Source: Bacillota bacterium
GTDB taxonomy: Bacteria > Bacillota > Clostridia > Peptostreptococcales > Anaerovoracaceae
NCBI GenBank assembly: GCA_017621195.1
Contig: JAGATO010000247.1
Location: forward strand, 1-24,702
Length of the DNA stretch: 24,702 nt
Reading direction: 5' to 3'
Shown here: one piece after another, positions 6,511 to 14,045 of the stretch
Layout of the letters: every line of letters starts with the position of its first letter
How positions within the stretch are numbered: the first letter of the stretch is position 1
Program-made: the position numbers and the translations under genes
The notes under the pieces: generated by a model
Databases searched by the model: none
Told to the model about the DNA's origin: nothing
Seen by the model: the letters and a program-made list of their open reading frames with translations, nothing else

Positions 6511-6519
6511 AGTATAGCA
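6511..6519 (-). promoter_or_regulatory. Extended -10 promoter for the CarD-like gene
   Basis: The minus strand reads TGCTATACT (6519-6511), a TGn extended -10 element with TATACT. I see no good -35 element at the right distance. Confidence 0.4.
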
Positions 6520-6558
6520 CAAAAATGTTCCTTCGTAAGTGAAAATTTTCAGTCAATT

Positions 6559-7158
6559 TTACTCCAGGATCGTAGGCGTTCCCACCTGGAGGGCGTGATG
6601 GTAGATCTTGGCCGCATCTTCCACGTACTCGGCCCGGATTCGAGCCTGCGCCAGATTGTCGCCGATGGCCAGAACACCGTGGTTTGCCAGCAGGCAGCCG
6701 TTTCGGCCGCTTTCCGTCAGGGCTTCTACAGCAGAGACGCCCAGTTCCCGGGTTCCCGGCAGGGCAAACCGCGCGCAGGGAACATCGCCGCCCAGGAAGG
6801 GAGCCATCTCGATCAGGATGTAGGGAATCTTCTTGTTCACTACCGCAAAGGAGGTAGCGTAGGGGGAGTGGGTGTGGAACACCGCGCCAATATGGGGCAT
6901 CTGTCTGTAAATTTCAGCGTGCATCTGCCATTCGGAGGTGGGCTTGTAATGGCCTTCCAGAATGGTGCCGTCCAGCTTCAGTGCTACGATGTCTTCCGGT
7001 TTCATGGTTTCGTAGCGGACGCTGGTGGGCGTGCAGAGCATCACTTCGTCCGCATCCACGTAGACGGATAAGTTTCCGCTGGTACCGGCGAACAGGCCCT
7101 GCTCAAAGCTGTCGCGGCAGATCTGAACCATTTCGTTTCTCAGTGCTTCGTATTGCAT
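6559..7158 (-). CDS. Class II aldolase (FucA/AraD fold), probable 5-deoxyribulose- or methylthioribulose-1-phosphate aldolase, 199 aa
   Basis: The fold is shown by 'AGTSGNLSVY' (24-33), the phosphate-binding loop. Glu76 in 'PTSEWQMHAEIY' is the catalytic acid/base position, and His95 and His97 in 'HTHSPYA' plus His160 in 'NHGVLAIG' are the zinc ligands. Members split ketose-1-phosphates to DHAP and an aldehyde. The gene is last in the operon, 12 nt after the MtnA-family isomerase, whose ketose-1-phosphate product would be its substrate. I therefore infer cleavage of 5-deoxyribulose-1-phosphate to DHAP and acetaldehyde, of methylthioribulose-1-phosphate, or of ribulose-1-phosphate to DHAP and glycolaldehyde. 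MtnB dehydratases share the fold, but no other lower methionine-salvage genes are nearby. AAGGAGG lies 7 nt before the ATG. Confidence 0.8.
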   Translation of the reverse strand: MQYEALRNEMVQICRDSFEQGLFAGTSGNLSVYVDADEVMLCTPTSVRYETMKPEDIVALKLDGTILEGHYKPTSEWQMHAEIYRQMPHIGAVFHTHSPYATSFAVVNKKIPYILIEMAPFLGGDVPCARFALPGTRELGVSAVEALTESGRNGCLLANHGVLAIGDNLAQARIRAEYVEDAAKIYHHALQVGTPTILE

Positions 7159-7170
7159 GGATGAACCTCC

Positions 7171-8235
7171 TTAGACCACGATGCTGTATTCGCCGCTGTT
7201 TCCGTCATTGAAGTAACGGCCCAGATCGTAGGGCGAATAGATTCCTGCGTCGGTGACGACACCGGAAACCAGATGAGGCGGCGTGATATCGAAGGAAGGA
7301 TAGTATCCCTTGACGCCTTCCATGGCCGTGCGGACGCCCATGGCCTGCAGCACGAAATCGGGATCTCTCATTTCGATGTTCACCGTATCCACGGTAGGAT
7401 GACCGCGATCGGGAGCGCCGGTGGCGAAATAGGGAATTCCCATGTACTTGGCAACGATGGCGATCTGGAAGGTTCCGACCTTGTTGACCACGTAGCCATC
7501 CTGGCAGATGACGTCCGCCGCGGAGGTGAACACGTCGATCTTCTCATTCTGAATGGCGAAGGCCGGCATGTTGTCGGTGATGACAGTGACGTCGAAGCCC
7601 ATGTCCTTAGCGACGCTGGCGGTGAGACGGGCGCCCTGGAAGTAGGGACGGGTCTCTGCGCAGTAGATCTTCAGATCGTTGCCGCGTTCTTTGGCAACGG
7701 CCAGCATCTGGCCGACGATGGTCTCACCGAAGCACTGGGTCAGGATCTTGCCATTCTTCGGGAACACGTCTACCAGGTAATTGGCGATCCGACGGATCTT
7801 GTTGTAGCGGTCGTTGTTGGTGCGGACGGTGTGATCCACGATGGCCTGGCTCACGTCCAGGCCGGCGGCCATGGCAACCTCTGCGGCGCGATAGCAGCCT
7901 TCACAGATGAGCGTCATCCGGTCCACGGTGGTAGGACGGGCGTGGGAGATGGTCCAGGCAGCCTTCTTCAGATAATCCTTCTGTTCGGCTTCGCCCATGT
8001 TCCGGCATTCGTAAGCGGCCAGCGCCATTCCCATGGCAGCGGCGGTGTAGGGACCGGCGCTCTGGGTCACCATGTCGGTGATGGCCTTGGTCACTTCCTG
8101 ATGGGTGGTACATTCCACGAATTCCACCCGGGTGGGATAGATGCGGCGGTCCAGGATGCGAACCTTACCGTTTTCGTACCAGGCAACATTCTCGTACTGG
8201 AGCATGAATGCCAGGCCTTTATCTGCTCTTTCCAT
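7171..8235 (-). CDS. mtnA: MtnA-family sugar-1-phosphate isomerase (divergent), 354 aa
   Basis: The protein belongs to the MtnA/eIF2B-like family, which converts an aldose-1-phosphate (methylthioribose-1-phosphate in MtnA) to the ketose-1-phosphate. Visible marks are 'ARPTTVDRM' (99-107), Cys168 in 'ILTQCFGE' (catalytic Cys position), 'ETRPYFQGARLTA' (194-206), Asp241 in 'SAADVI' (catalytic Asp position of the usual GADRI), 'NKVGT' (251-255), and the closing 'FDITPPHLVSGVVTDAG'. Two points differ from classical MtnA: the N-terminal RGAPAIG block is replaced by 'QSAGPYTA' (58-65), and the Arg of GADRI is Val. The substrate may therefore be shifted, for example to 5-deoxyribose- or ribose-1-phosphate. 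It sits between the deaminase and the aldolase. The start has an AGGAAG site about 8 nt upstream. Confidence 0.8.
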   Translation of the reverse strand: MERADKGLAFMLQYENVAWYENGKVRILDRRIYPTRVEFVECTTHQEVTKAITDMVTQSAGPYTAAAMGMALAAYECRNMGEAEQKDYLKKAAWTISHARPTTVDRMTLICEGCYRAAEVAMAAGLDVSQAIVDHTVRTNNDRYNKIRRIANYLVDVFPKNGKILTQCFGETIVGQMLAVAKERGNDLKIYCAETRPYFQGARLTASVAKDMGFDVTVITDNMPAFAIQNEKIDVFTSAADVICQDGYVVNKVGTFQIAIVAKYMGIPYFATGAPDRGHPTVDTVNIEMRDPDFVLQAMGVRTAMEGVKGYYPSFDITPPHLVSGVVTDAGIYSPYDLGRYFNDGNSGEYSIVV

Positions 8236-8276
8236 TTGTACGCTTCCTTTCTTTTCTCATTCGTTTCTTCGATTCT

Positions 8277-9563
8277 CTAAAACAGGCGCTGTAACGCGGC
8301 TTCCAATTCGAACTTGGTCTTTTCCATGTCCATGGTCAGGAACTGACCGTTTTCGTACAGGATCTTTCCGTCAACCATGGTCATGACCACGTCGGAACCC
8401 TGTACGGAGTAGGTCAGGAGGGCTAAGATATCGTGAGCGGGCATCAGGTGAGGACGATCCAGATCGATGGCGACCACATCGGCCTTGCAGCCCACAGCCA
8501 GGCGGCCACAGTCGGTCCGTCCCTGAGCCTCCGCGCCGTTTCTGGTAGCCATGGTCATGACTTCCACAGGCTTCATGATGGTGGCATCGTTGTTGAAGCC
8601 GTTGTGAAGAACGGAGGCCAGGTGCATTTCTTCAAACATGTTCTGGTTGTTGTTGCTGGCGGAACCGTCGGTACCGAGGCAGACGCGAACGCCTGCGCCG
8701 AGCAGCTTCTGTACCGGCATGAAACCGCTTCCCAGCTTCATGTTGCTGGTGGGATTGTGGACGCAGGTGGCGTTCCTTTCCTTCAGCAGGACGATATCCT
8801 CGTCTTCCACCCAGACGCAGTGAGCGGCGATGATGGGAAGATTCATCACGCCAAGATCGTAGAACCAGCGGGTGGGAGTTTTACCGTGGCGCTGCTTGCA
8901 TTCTTCGTGTTCCTTCTTCGTTTCGGACAGGTGAAGGTGAACGCGGCCGCCCAGGCGGTTGCAGTCCTCCGCGTAGCGGGCGACGATCTCGGTGCGGGAC
9001 GTGTATTCCGCGTGAATGCCGAAGTCGCATCGGATGCGGCTGTCGTTCAGCGCGGCGATATCCTTTACCAGCTGGAACGATTCTTTCACGCGGAAGTTCT
9101 GTTCGTAGCTTTCGTTGGGATCCATGGCCATCAACGGACGGGTCAGGTTGGCCTTCATTCCGCAGTCCAGAACTTCCTGAAGGGTGGTCCAGGTTCTGTC
9201 GTACATGTCGGTGAAGCTGACGGTACCGGAAGCCACCATTTCCATCAGGGAAAGGCGGGTTCCTACGGCCACATCCGCTTCCACCAGGCGGGCTTCCACG
9301 GGGAACATGGCTTCGTTCAGCCAGCGGTCCAGAGGAAGGTCGCTGCCCAGCCCGCGAAGCAGGCTCATGGGACTGTGGGAGTGAAGGTTGTAGAGACCGG
9401 GAATCAGCAGCTTGTGGCTCATGTCCTTTTCGGCATCATAGGTTTCCTGGGGCCGGTCCTGGCCCAGGTAGCAGATGGTGTCACCGTCGATGCCCAGGAA
9501 ACCGTCGCGGATGACAGTCCAGTCCTGGGTCAGGATCGATGCGTTTTTCAAAAGAAGTTTCAT
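8277..9563 (-). CDS. mtaD: Amidohydrolase of the MTA/SAH/5'-deoxyadenosine deaminase family, 428 aa
   Basis: This cytoplasmic zinc hydrolase has the full motif set of the MtaD/DadD/TrzA group. His61 and His63 are in 'NLHSHSPMSLLRG', His184 in 'FGIHAEYTS', His211 and Glu214 in 'HLHLSETKKE', His248 in 'AHCVW' and Asp299 in 'GTDGSASNNN'. The 'LLRGLGSDLPLDRWLNE' stretch and the length fit the family, which removes the 6-amino group of S-adenosylhomocysteine, methylthioadenosine or 5'-deoxyadenosine to give the inosine analogues. The downstream phosphorylase-isomerase-aldolase set argues that 5'-modified nucleosides are the target. Chlorohydrolases and cytosine or guanine deaminases share the fold but fit the context less well. 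A GGAGG site lies about 10 nt before the ATG; the gap to the upstream phosphorylase gene is 22 nt. Confidence 0.8.
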   Translation of the reverse strand: MKLLLKNASILTQDWTVIRDGFLGIDGDTICYLGQDRPQETYDAEKDMSHKLLIPGLYNLHSHSPMSLLRGLGSDLPLDRWLNEAMFPVEARLVEADVAVGTRLSLMEMVASGTVSFTDMYDRTWTTLQEVLDCGMKANLTRPLMAMDPNESYEQNFRVKESFQLVKDIAALNDSRIRCDFGIHAEYTSRTEIVARYAEDCNRLGGRVHLHLSETKKEHEECKQRHGKTPTRWFYDLGVMNLPIIAAHCVWVEDEDIVLLKERNATCVHNPTSNMKLGSGFMPVQKLLGAGVRVCLGTDGSASNNNQNMFEEMHLASVLHNGFNNDATIMKPVEVMTMATRNGAEAQGRTDCGRLAVGCKADVVAIDLDRPHLMPAHDILALLTYSVQGSDVVMTMVDGKILYENGQFLTMDMEKTKFELEAALQRLF

Positions 9564-9585
9564 AGTAACGTAACCTCCACTGTCA

Positions 9586-10413
9586 TTACAGATGAGCGAT
9601 GATGTCTTTGATGAATTCCTTGAAGGGCTCTTCTACGCTGTGAGCCGTTTCGCTGACTTCGCCGTTGCACAGCTTTTCGTCGCGAACGCCGGTAGCCATG
9701 TTGGTCATCAGGGAGATGCCCAGCAGAGGCATGGAGCAGTGGGCGGCGGTCAGGGCTTCGGGAACGGTGGACATGCCCACGCAGTCAGCGCCCAGGATGC
9801 GGGCGGCGCGGATTTCCGCAGCCGTTTCGAAGTGAGGGCCGGGGAAATACATGTAGACGCCCTCGTGAACCTTCAGCTCCGTCCGTTTCGCACACTCGAA
9901 GGCGATGGCGCGCAGATCTTTCGTGTAGATGTCGGACACGTCGAAGAAACGGGGACCGATCTCGTCCACGTTGGGACCGCGGGTGGGGCATACGTTGAAG
10001 AAGTTCAGGTGATCCTTCAGGATGACCACGTCGCCGGGAGCATACTCGGTGTTGACGGCGCCTGCGGCGTTGGTCAGGATGGTCTTCTGTACGCCCAGCA
10101 GCTTGAACAGGCGGACGGGAGCCGTCAGTTGTTCGAAGTCATATCCTTCGTAATAGTGGAAGCGGCCGTTCATGCAGATGACCTTCTTTCCCATGAGAGT
10201 TCCCAGAATCAGGTTTCCGGCGTGATCGCTGACGGTGGACACCAGGAAGTTGGGGATCTCCTCGTAGGGAATGGTGATGGCGTCTTCGATTTCATCGGCC
10301 AGAGGACCGCAGCCGGTGCCTAAGATGATGGCGATTTCCGGTGTGAAATCGATCTTGGAGCGCACGTAATCGGCGCTCTTTTGAAAATAAGCAAAATCGT
10401 AATGGTATTTCAT
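9586..10413 (-). CDS. punA: Purine nucleoside phosphorylase, trimeric inosine/guanosine type, 275 aa
   Basis: It cleaves a purine nucleoside with phosphate to the base and (deoxy)ribose-1-phosphate. The trimeric PNP motifs are all present: 'ILGTGCGPLAD' (30-40), His64 in 'SDHAG', 'GRFHYYEGY' (83-91) with the pocket His86 and Tyr88, 'TNAAGAVN' (114-121), 'PGPHFETAAEIR' with Glu196, 'VGMSTVPEA', and Asn238 in 'TNMATG'. In this family Asn at that position marks 6-oxopurine (inosine/guanosine) enzymes, while methylthioadenosine phosphorylases carry Asp. It should therefore act after deamination, which agrees with the deaminase gene 22 nt downstream. AGGAGG lies 9 nt before the ATG, and the gap from the permease gene is 22 nt. 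Confidence 0.88.
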   Translation of the reverse strand: MKYHYDFAYFQKSADYVRSKIDFTPEIAIILGTGCGPLADEIEDAITIPYEEIPNFLVSTVSDHAGNLILGTLMGKKVICMNGRFHYYEGYDFEQLTAPVRLFKLLGVQKTILTNAAGAVNTEYAPGDVVILKDHLNFFNVCPTRGPNVDEIGPRFFDVSDIYTKDLRAIAFECAKRTELKVHEGVYMYFPGPHFETAAEIRAARILGADCVGMSTVPEALTAAHCSMPLLGISLMTNMATGVRDEKLCNGEVSETAHSVEEPFKEFIKDIIAHL

Positions 10414-10435
10414 AAATCGTTTCCTCCTGATTCAA

Positions 10436-11356
10436 TTATGCGCTCAGCTGCCGTCTTTTATTGCGGATCTTCACGTAATTGAAGATGGCCAAAGCGACGA
10501 CGGTGGCGAAGTAGGGCAGAGCCATGGTCAGCTGACTGGAAATCGAAGAGTTCTGCAGCATGTTGGCCATGGACTGGGCAAAGCCGAAGAAGGCGCTGGA
10601 AACCACCACGCCCAGAGGATTGGCAGCGCCCAGGGTGGCAGCAGCCATGGCGATAAAGCCGCGGCCGGCGGTCATGTTCTGAGCGAACATGGTAACGCCG
10701 CCCATGGACAGCAGGCAGCCGCCCAGGCCGGACAGCAGGCCGGAGAAGACCACGGTCAGGATCTGAATCCGGTCGGCCTTGATTCCCAAGCTTTCCGCTG
10801 CGGGCTTGTTAATTCCGACGGAACGCATCCGGAAGCCGGTGACCGTACGGAACAGATGGAAGTACAGCAGAATGGCTGCCACGAAGGCGAACAGATCCAG
10901 CCAGGTCAGAGAGCCGAACATGGTCTTTAAAACGTGGGAATTGCCCAGGAAGTTCACGTTGATTTTCGGCAGGCTCACCAGATCACTGCTGACGTAAGCG
11001 CCCTGTACGTGGAAGACCAGCTGCATCAGGAAGGTGGTCAGACCGCCCATCAGCGTGTTGATCGAAACGCCGACCACCAGCATGGCACCCTTGAATTTGA
11101 CCATGAAGATGCCGGCAACCCAGGCCACCAGCATGGAGGCCACCATGGCGGCCACAATGGAGGCGAGGACGCTGTGAGTATAGAAGTTGGCGACGATGGC
11201 GGCGAATGCGCCGGTGAGCATCATGCCTTCCAGTCCGATGTTGAAGATGAAGACGCGGTTGCACAGTGCGGATCCCAAAGCGACGAACAGGATCGGCGTG
11301 GTCATACGAATGGTAGAGTTAAAGACTACGGCAAGATAATTGGCGTCGATGTTCAT
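10436..11356 (-). CDS. nupQ: Nucleoside ABC transporter permease, NupQ-like, 306 aa
   Basis: This is a BPD_transp_2-type permease with eight or more membrane helices. Family marks are 'IFNIGLEGMMLTGAFAA' near residue 37, 'FRTVTGFRMRSVGINKPAA' about two-thirds in (the loop that contacts the ATPase), and 'LSGLGGCLLSMGGV' followed by 'GRGFIAMAAATLGAANPLG'. It matches the second permease of NupNOPQ/BmpA-type uptake systems for purine nucleosides. Its ATG shares one base with the stop codon of the preceding permease gene (TAATG), with AGGGAGGG 7 nt upstream, so the two are translationally coupled. It works as a heterodimer with NupP and is powered by NupO. Confidence 0.85.
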   Translation of the reverse strand: MNIDANYLAVVFNSTIRMTTPILFVALGSALCNRVFIFNIGLEGMMLTGAFAAIVANFYTHSVLASIVAAMVASMLVAWVAGIFMVKFKGAMLVVGVSINTLMGGLTTFLMQLVFHVQGAYVSSDLVSLPKINVNFLGNSHVLKTMFGSLTWLDLFAFVAAILLYFHLFRTVTGFRMRSVGINKPAAESLGIKADRIQILTVVFSGLLSGLGGCLLSMGGVTMFAQNMTAGRGFIAMAAATLGAANPLGVVVSSAFFGFAQSMANMLQNSSISSQLTMALPYFATVVALAIFNYVKIRNKRRQLSA

Positions 11357-12414
11357 TATTTTTTCCCTCCCTTTTTCGTTTTGGCCAGCTGAATCACGAT
11401 CTTCGCAGAGATGAACAGCGTAATGCAGCCCTGAATGACGGACGAGATTTCCAGAGGCACATCCGTGGAGCGGGCGATGGCCGCACCGCCGGTGGAAATA
11501 CCGGCCAGGATGATGGATGTGATCAGGACGCCGAAGGGGTTATAGTTGGAGATCAGCGCCGCGTTCAGACCGATCCAGGCGTAGCTGGTGTTGACGTACG
11601 TTCCGTGAACGTAGCGGTACTGCGTTCCCAATACTTCGCAGACACCGGCCATGGCGCAGATGACGCCGCTGAGGGCCAGGATACCGTACATGACCTTTTT
11701 ACTGCTGACACCGCCGTAATCGCAGAAGTGGATGTTGAAGCCGGTCATGCGGGATTCGTAACCGAAGCTGGTGCGGTTCATCAGAAACCACACGGCGATG
11801 ACAAGCAGGACAGCGATGATGAAGCCCAGGTGAACGCTGTAGCCAGGTATCAGCTGAGGGAAGCGGAGGCTTTCGTCGATCATGTAGGTCTGGGTCATCT
11901 TGGCGTCACCGCTCTTGTCCAGAAAGCGGTTGGCGACGAAGTGCATGGTCACGTATTGAGCCACATAGTTGAACATCAGCGTGGAAATGGCCAGGGACAT
12001 TTCAAACTTATCCAGAAGCCAGGCGGAAATGGCGGAATAGACGCCTCCGGCGACCAGAGCGCCCACGATGGATATCACCAGCTTGACAGGGGCCGGACCC
12101 GGCATGTACAGAGCCAGCAGGGCGCAGGTAAAGCCGCCCAGGATCATCTGTCCTTCGCCGCCGATGCCCATGTAGCTGGAACTCCAGGCGATGGCCGCGC
12201 CCAGTCCGGTGATGATGATGGGAGTGGCGCGGGTCAGAGTGGTCAGGAAGTAATACTTTCCTCCGAAGGCACCCTTGAACATGATGGCGTAGATTTCCAG
12301 CGGGTTTTCGCCGGTGATCAGCATGGCGACGGCACCGACCAGGAGGGCACAGAAGATGGCAAACAGGGGCTGGCCCAGAGGCTGCAGCAGCCGTTTGATA
12401 TTGAGCTTGTTCAT
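11356..12414 (-). CDS. nupP: Nucleoside ABC transporter permease, NupP-like, 352 aa
   Basis: This is the first of the paired permeases. After a short cytoplasmic N-terminus come a long hydrophobic helix ('PLFAIFCALLVGAVAMLI'), 'GENPLEIYAIMFKGAFGG', 'ATPIIITGLGAAIAW' and 'YMGIGGEGQMILGGF', the conserved loop of this family. The ATPase-contact loop 'SFGYESRMTGFNIHFCDYGG' follows, then 'LSGVICAMAGVCEVLGTQYR'. It is longer than NupQ, as usual. The start overlaps the ATPase stop by 4 bp (ATGA), with GGGAGG in the end of that gene serving as ribosome binding site. Substrate class (nucleoside) is inferred from the family and from the nucleoside-degrading genes behind it. Confidence 0.85.
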   Translation of the reverse strand: MNKLNIKRLLQPLGQPLFAIFCALLVGAVAMLITGENPLEIYAIMFKGAFGGKYYFLTTLTRATPIIITGLGAAIAWSSSYMGIGGEGQMILGGFTCALLALYMPGPAPVKLVISIVGALVAGGVYSAISAWLLDKFEMSLAISTLMFNYVAQYVTMHFVANRFLDKSGDAKMTQTYMIDESLRFPQLIPGYSVHLGFIIAVLLVIAVWFLMNRTSFGYESRMTGFNIHFCDYGGVSSKKVMYGILALSGVICAMAGVCEVLGTQYRYVHGTYVNTSYAWIGLNAALISNYNPFGVLITSIILAGISTGGAAIARSTDVPLEISSVIQGCITLFISAKIVIQLAKTKKGGKK

Positions 12415-13943
12415 TCTTTCTTACCTCCCATCATCAGAAGTCCGAGATCCTCTTCGTTGACGTTTTCTCTGGTGAATTCACCGTTAATTTTACCGTCATA
12501 CATGACGTAGATGCGGTCGGACAGCTTCATGATCTCCGTCAGTTCGCTGGAGATCAGCAGTACGGCGTCGCCGTTGCTCCTCTTCTCGATCAGGCGGTCG
12601 TGGATGAATTCCATGGCGCCGATGTCCACGCCTCGGGTGGGTTCGCAGGCGATCAGAAGGGGGGTGTGCTGGCGGATTTCTCTGGCGGCGATCAGCTTCT
12701 GAGCGTTTCCGCCGGACAGAGAACCGGTCTTGAGCTGGATGTTGTCGGTTTTGACGCCAAATTCATCCACCAGATTCTGGGCGAAGTTCCGCAGCTTTTT
12801 CGTGTAGAGGATGCCGTTTTTCGACAGGGTGGGTCTGCGGTAATGGCCCATCATGGCCGTTTCGGAGATGGTAGCTTCTCTGGCAGAGCCCCAGAGGTAA
12901 CGGTCCTCGGGAATCATGGCCACGCCGGTCTCTCTGACCTGGCGGACCTTCTTGTTGAAGATGTCCTGTCCGCAGACGGTGATCGATCCGCTGTCGGCCC
13001 TTCTTAGTCCCAGAAGTACCTGAGACAGCTCCGACTGGCCGTTGCCGGAGACGCCGGCGATGCCTACGATCTCGCCCTTGGCTACGTGCATGGACAGGTG
13101 GTCGATGATGGGAACGGAACCGCCGCCCTGGAGGAACAGGTCGTCTACCTTCAGTACGTCCTCACCGGCGGGGATGGTTTCGATGGTCTTATCGATCAGC
13201 TTTCGGCCTACCATCATCATGCTCAGCTCTTCGATGGACGTATCGGCGATGTCCACATCGGCGATGTGCTTTCCCATGCGCATGACCATGGCCCGGTCGG
13301 CCACTTCCATGACTTCGTTCAGCTTGTGAGTGATGATGATGATGCTCTTTCCGGCTTTGGCCAGGTTCTTCATGGTTTTCAGAAGCTCCCGGACCTCCTG
13401 AGGAGTCAGGACGGCGGTAGGCTCGTCAAAGATGATGATGTCGGCATTTTGGTACAGTACCTTCATGATCTCTACCCGCTGACGCAGTCCTACCGGCATG
13501 CCTTCGATCCGGTCGGTGGGGTTGAGGGGAAGCTCGTACTGTTTCGACAGCGCAGCGACAGTTTCGTTGGCTGCTTTGATATCGAAAAAGAGACCTTTCT
13601 TCGGTTCTCTTCCATAGACGATGTTTTCGGCCACGGTGAAGGGGTCGAACAGCATGAAGTGCTGCTGGACCATACCGATGCCGTGGGAGATGGCCTGGGC
13701 TGCGCTTTTCAGGTGAAGGGGTTCACCGCGCAGGACGATTTCGCCCGAGGTGGGATGCTCCAGACCGTAGAGAGTTTTCATCAGTGTGGTTTTTCCGGCG
13801 CCGTTTTCGCCGATGACCGCCAGGATCTCGCCCTCGTGAAGGGTCAGATTGATGTCGTCGTTGGCGGCCAGTGCACCGTAGTATTTTACGATGTGTTTCA
13901 TCTGAAGGATGATGTTTTTTTCCTTTTTATCTTGTTCGCTCAT
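12411..13943 (-). CDS. nupO: Nucleoside ABC transporter ATPase with two ABC domains, NupO-like, 510 aa
   Basis: It contains two nucleotide-binding domains in one chain, as in sugar and nucleoside importers of the RbsA/NupO class. Domain 1 has Walker A 'GENGAGKTT' (45-53), a modified signature 'GLRQRVEIMK' (152-161), Walker B 'IIIFDEPTA' and the switch His206. Domain 2 has a degenerate Walker A 'GVSGNGQSE' (297-305) but an intact 'LSGGN' (409-413) and 'CEPTRGVD' (433-440). Only one site per protein is then expected to hydrolyse ATP normally, typical of this class. The gene starts 102 nt after the lipoprotein gene, beyond a strong hairpin, and overlaps the next permease gene by 4 bp. Confidence 0.9.
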   Translation of the reverse strand: MSEQDKKEKNIILQMKHIVKYYGALAANDDINLTLHEGEILAVIGENGAGKTTLMKTLYGLEHPTSGEIVLRGEPLHLKSAAQAISHGIGMVQQHFMLFDPFTVAENIVYGREPKKGLFFDIKAANETVAALSKQYELPLNPTDRIEGMPVGLRQRVEIMKVLYQNADIIIFDEPTAVLTPQEVRELLKTMKNLAKAGKSIIIITHKLNEVMEVADRAMVMRMGKHIADVDIADTSIEELSMMMVGRKLIDKTIETIPAGEDVLKVDDLFLQGGGSVPIIDHLSMHVAKGEIVGIAGVSGNGQSELSQVLLGLRRADSGSITVCGQDIFNKKVRQVRETGVAMIPEDRYLWGSAREATISETAMMGHYRRPTLSKNGILYTKKLRNFAQNLVDEFGVKTDNIQLKTGSLSGGNAQKLIAAREIRQHTPLLIACEPTRGVDIGAMEFIHDRLIEKRSNGDAVLLISSELTEIMKLSDRIYVMYDGKINGEFTRENVNEEDLGLLMMGGKKE

Positions 13944-14005
13944 AAGGATCCTTCCTGAAATGAAATCTGGCAGTAATGAGATGTATGGAGGGGGAATAGA
14001 AATCA

Positions 14006-14031
14006 GGGGCTGTCTCCTGAGAGACAGCCCC
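14006..14031 (-). terminator. Strong hairpin between the binding-protein and ATPase genes
   Basis: GGGGCTGTCTC (14006-14016) and GAGACAGCCCC (14021-14031) form a perfect 11-bp stem with a 4-nt loop, 15 nt after the lipoprotein stop codon. The following minus-strand sequence (TGATTTCTATT) is only weakly T-rich. It probably acts as a partial terminator or 3'-end protector that keeps the binding protein more abundant than the other transporter subunits. Confidence 0.75.
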
Positions 14032-14045
14032 CGGAATGGTTGTTC

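Noticed and set aside
6559..7158. Methylthioribulose-1-phosphate dehydratase (MtnB) of the standard methionine salvage pathway
   Set aside because: The fold is shared, but no mtnC/mtnW/mtnX/mtnD or mtnK gene is present, and the set fits an aldolase ending better. It is kept only as an alternative.
8433..9602. Long plus-strand frames opposite the nucleoside operon (also 7273-8280, 13086-13958 and 14040-15164)
   Set aside because: All are mirror images of well-supported minus-strand genes, lack ribosome binding sites, and encode Gly/Val/His/Asp-rich sequence without family motifs.
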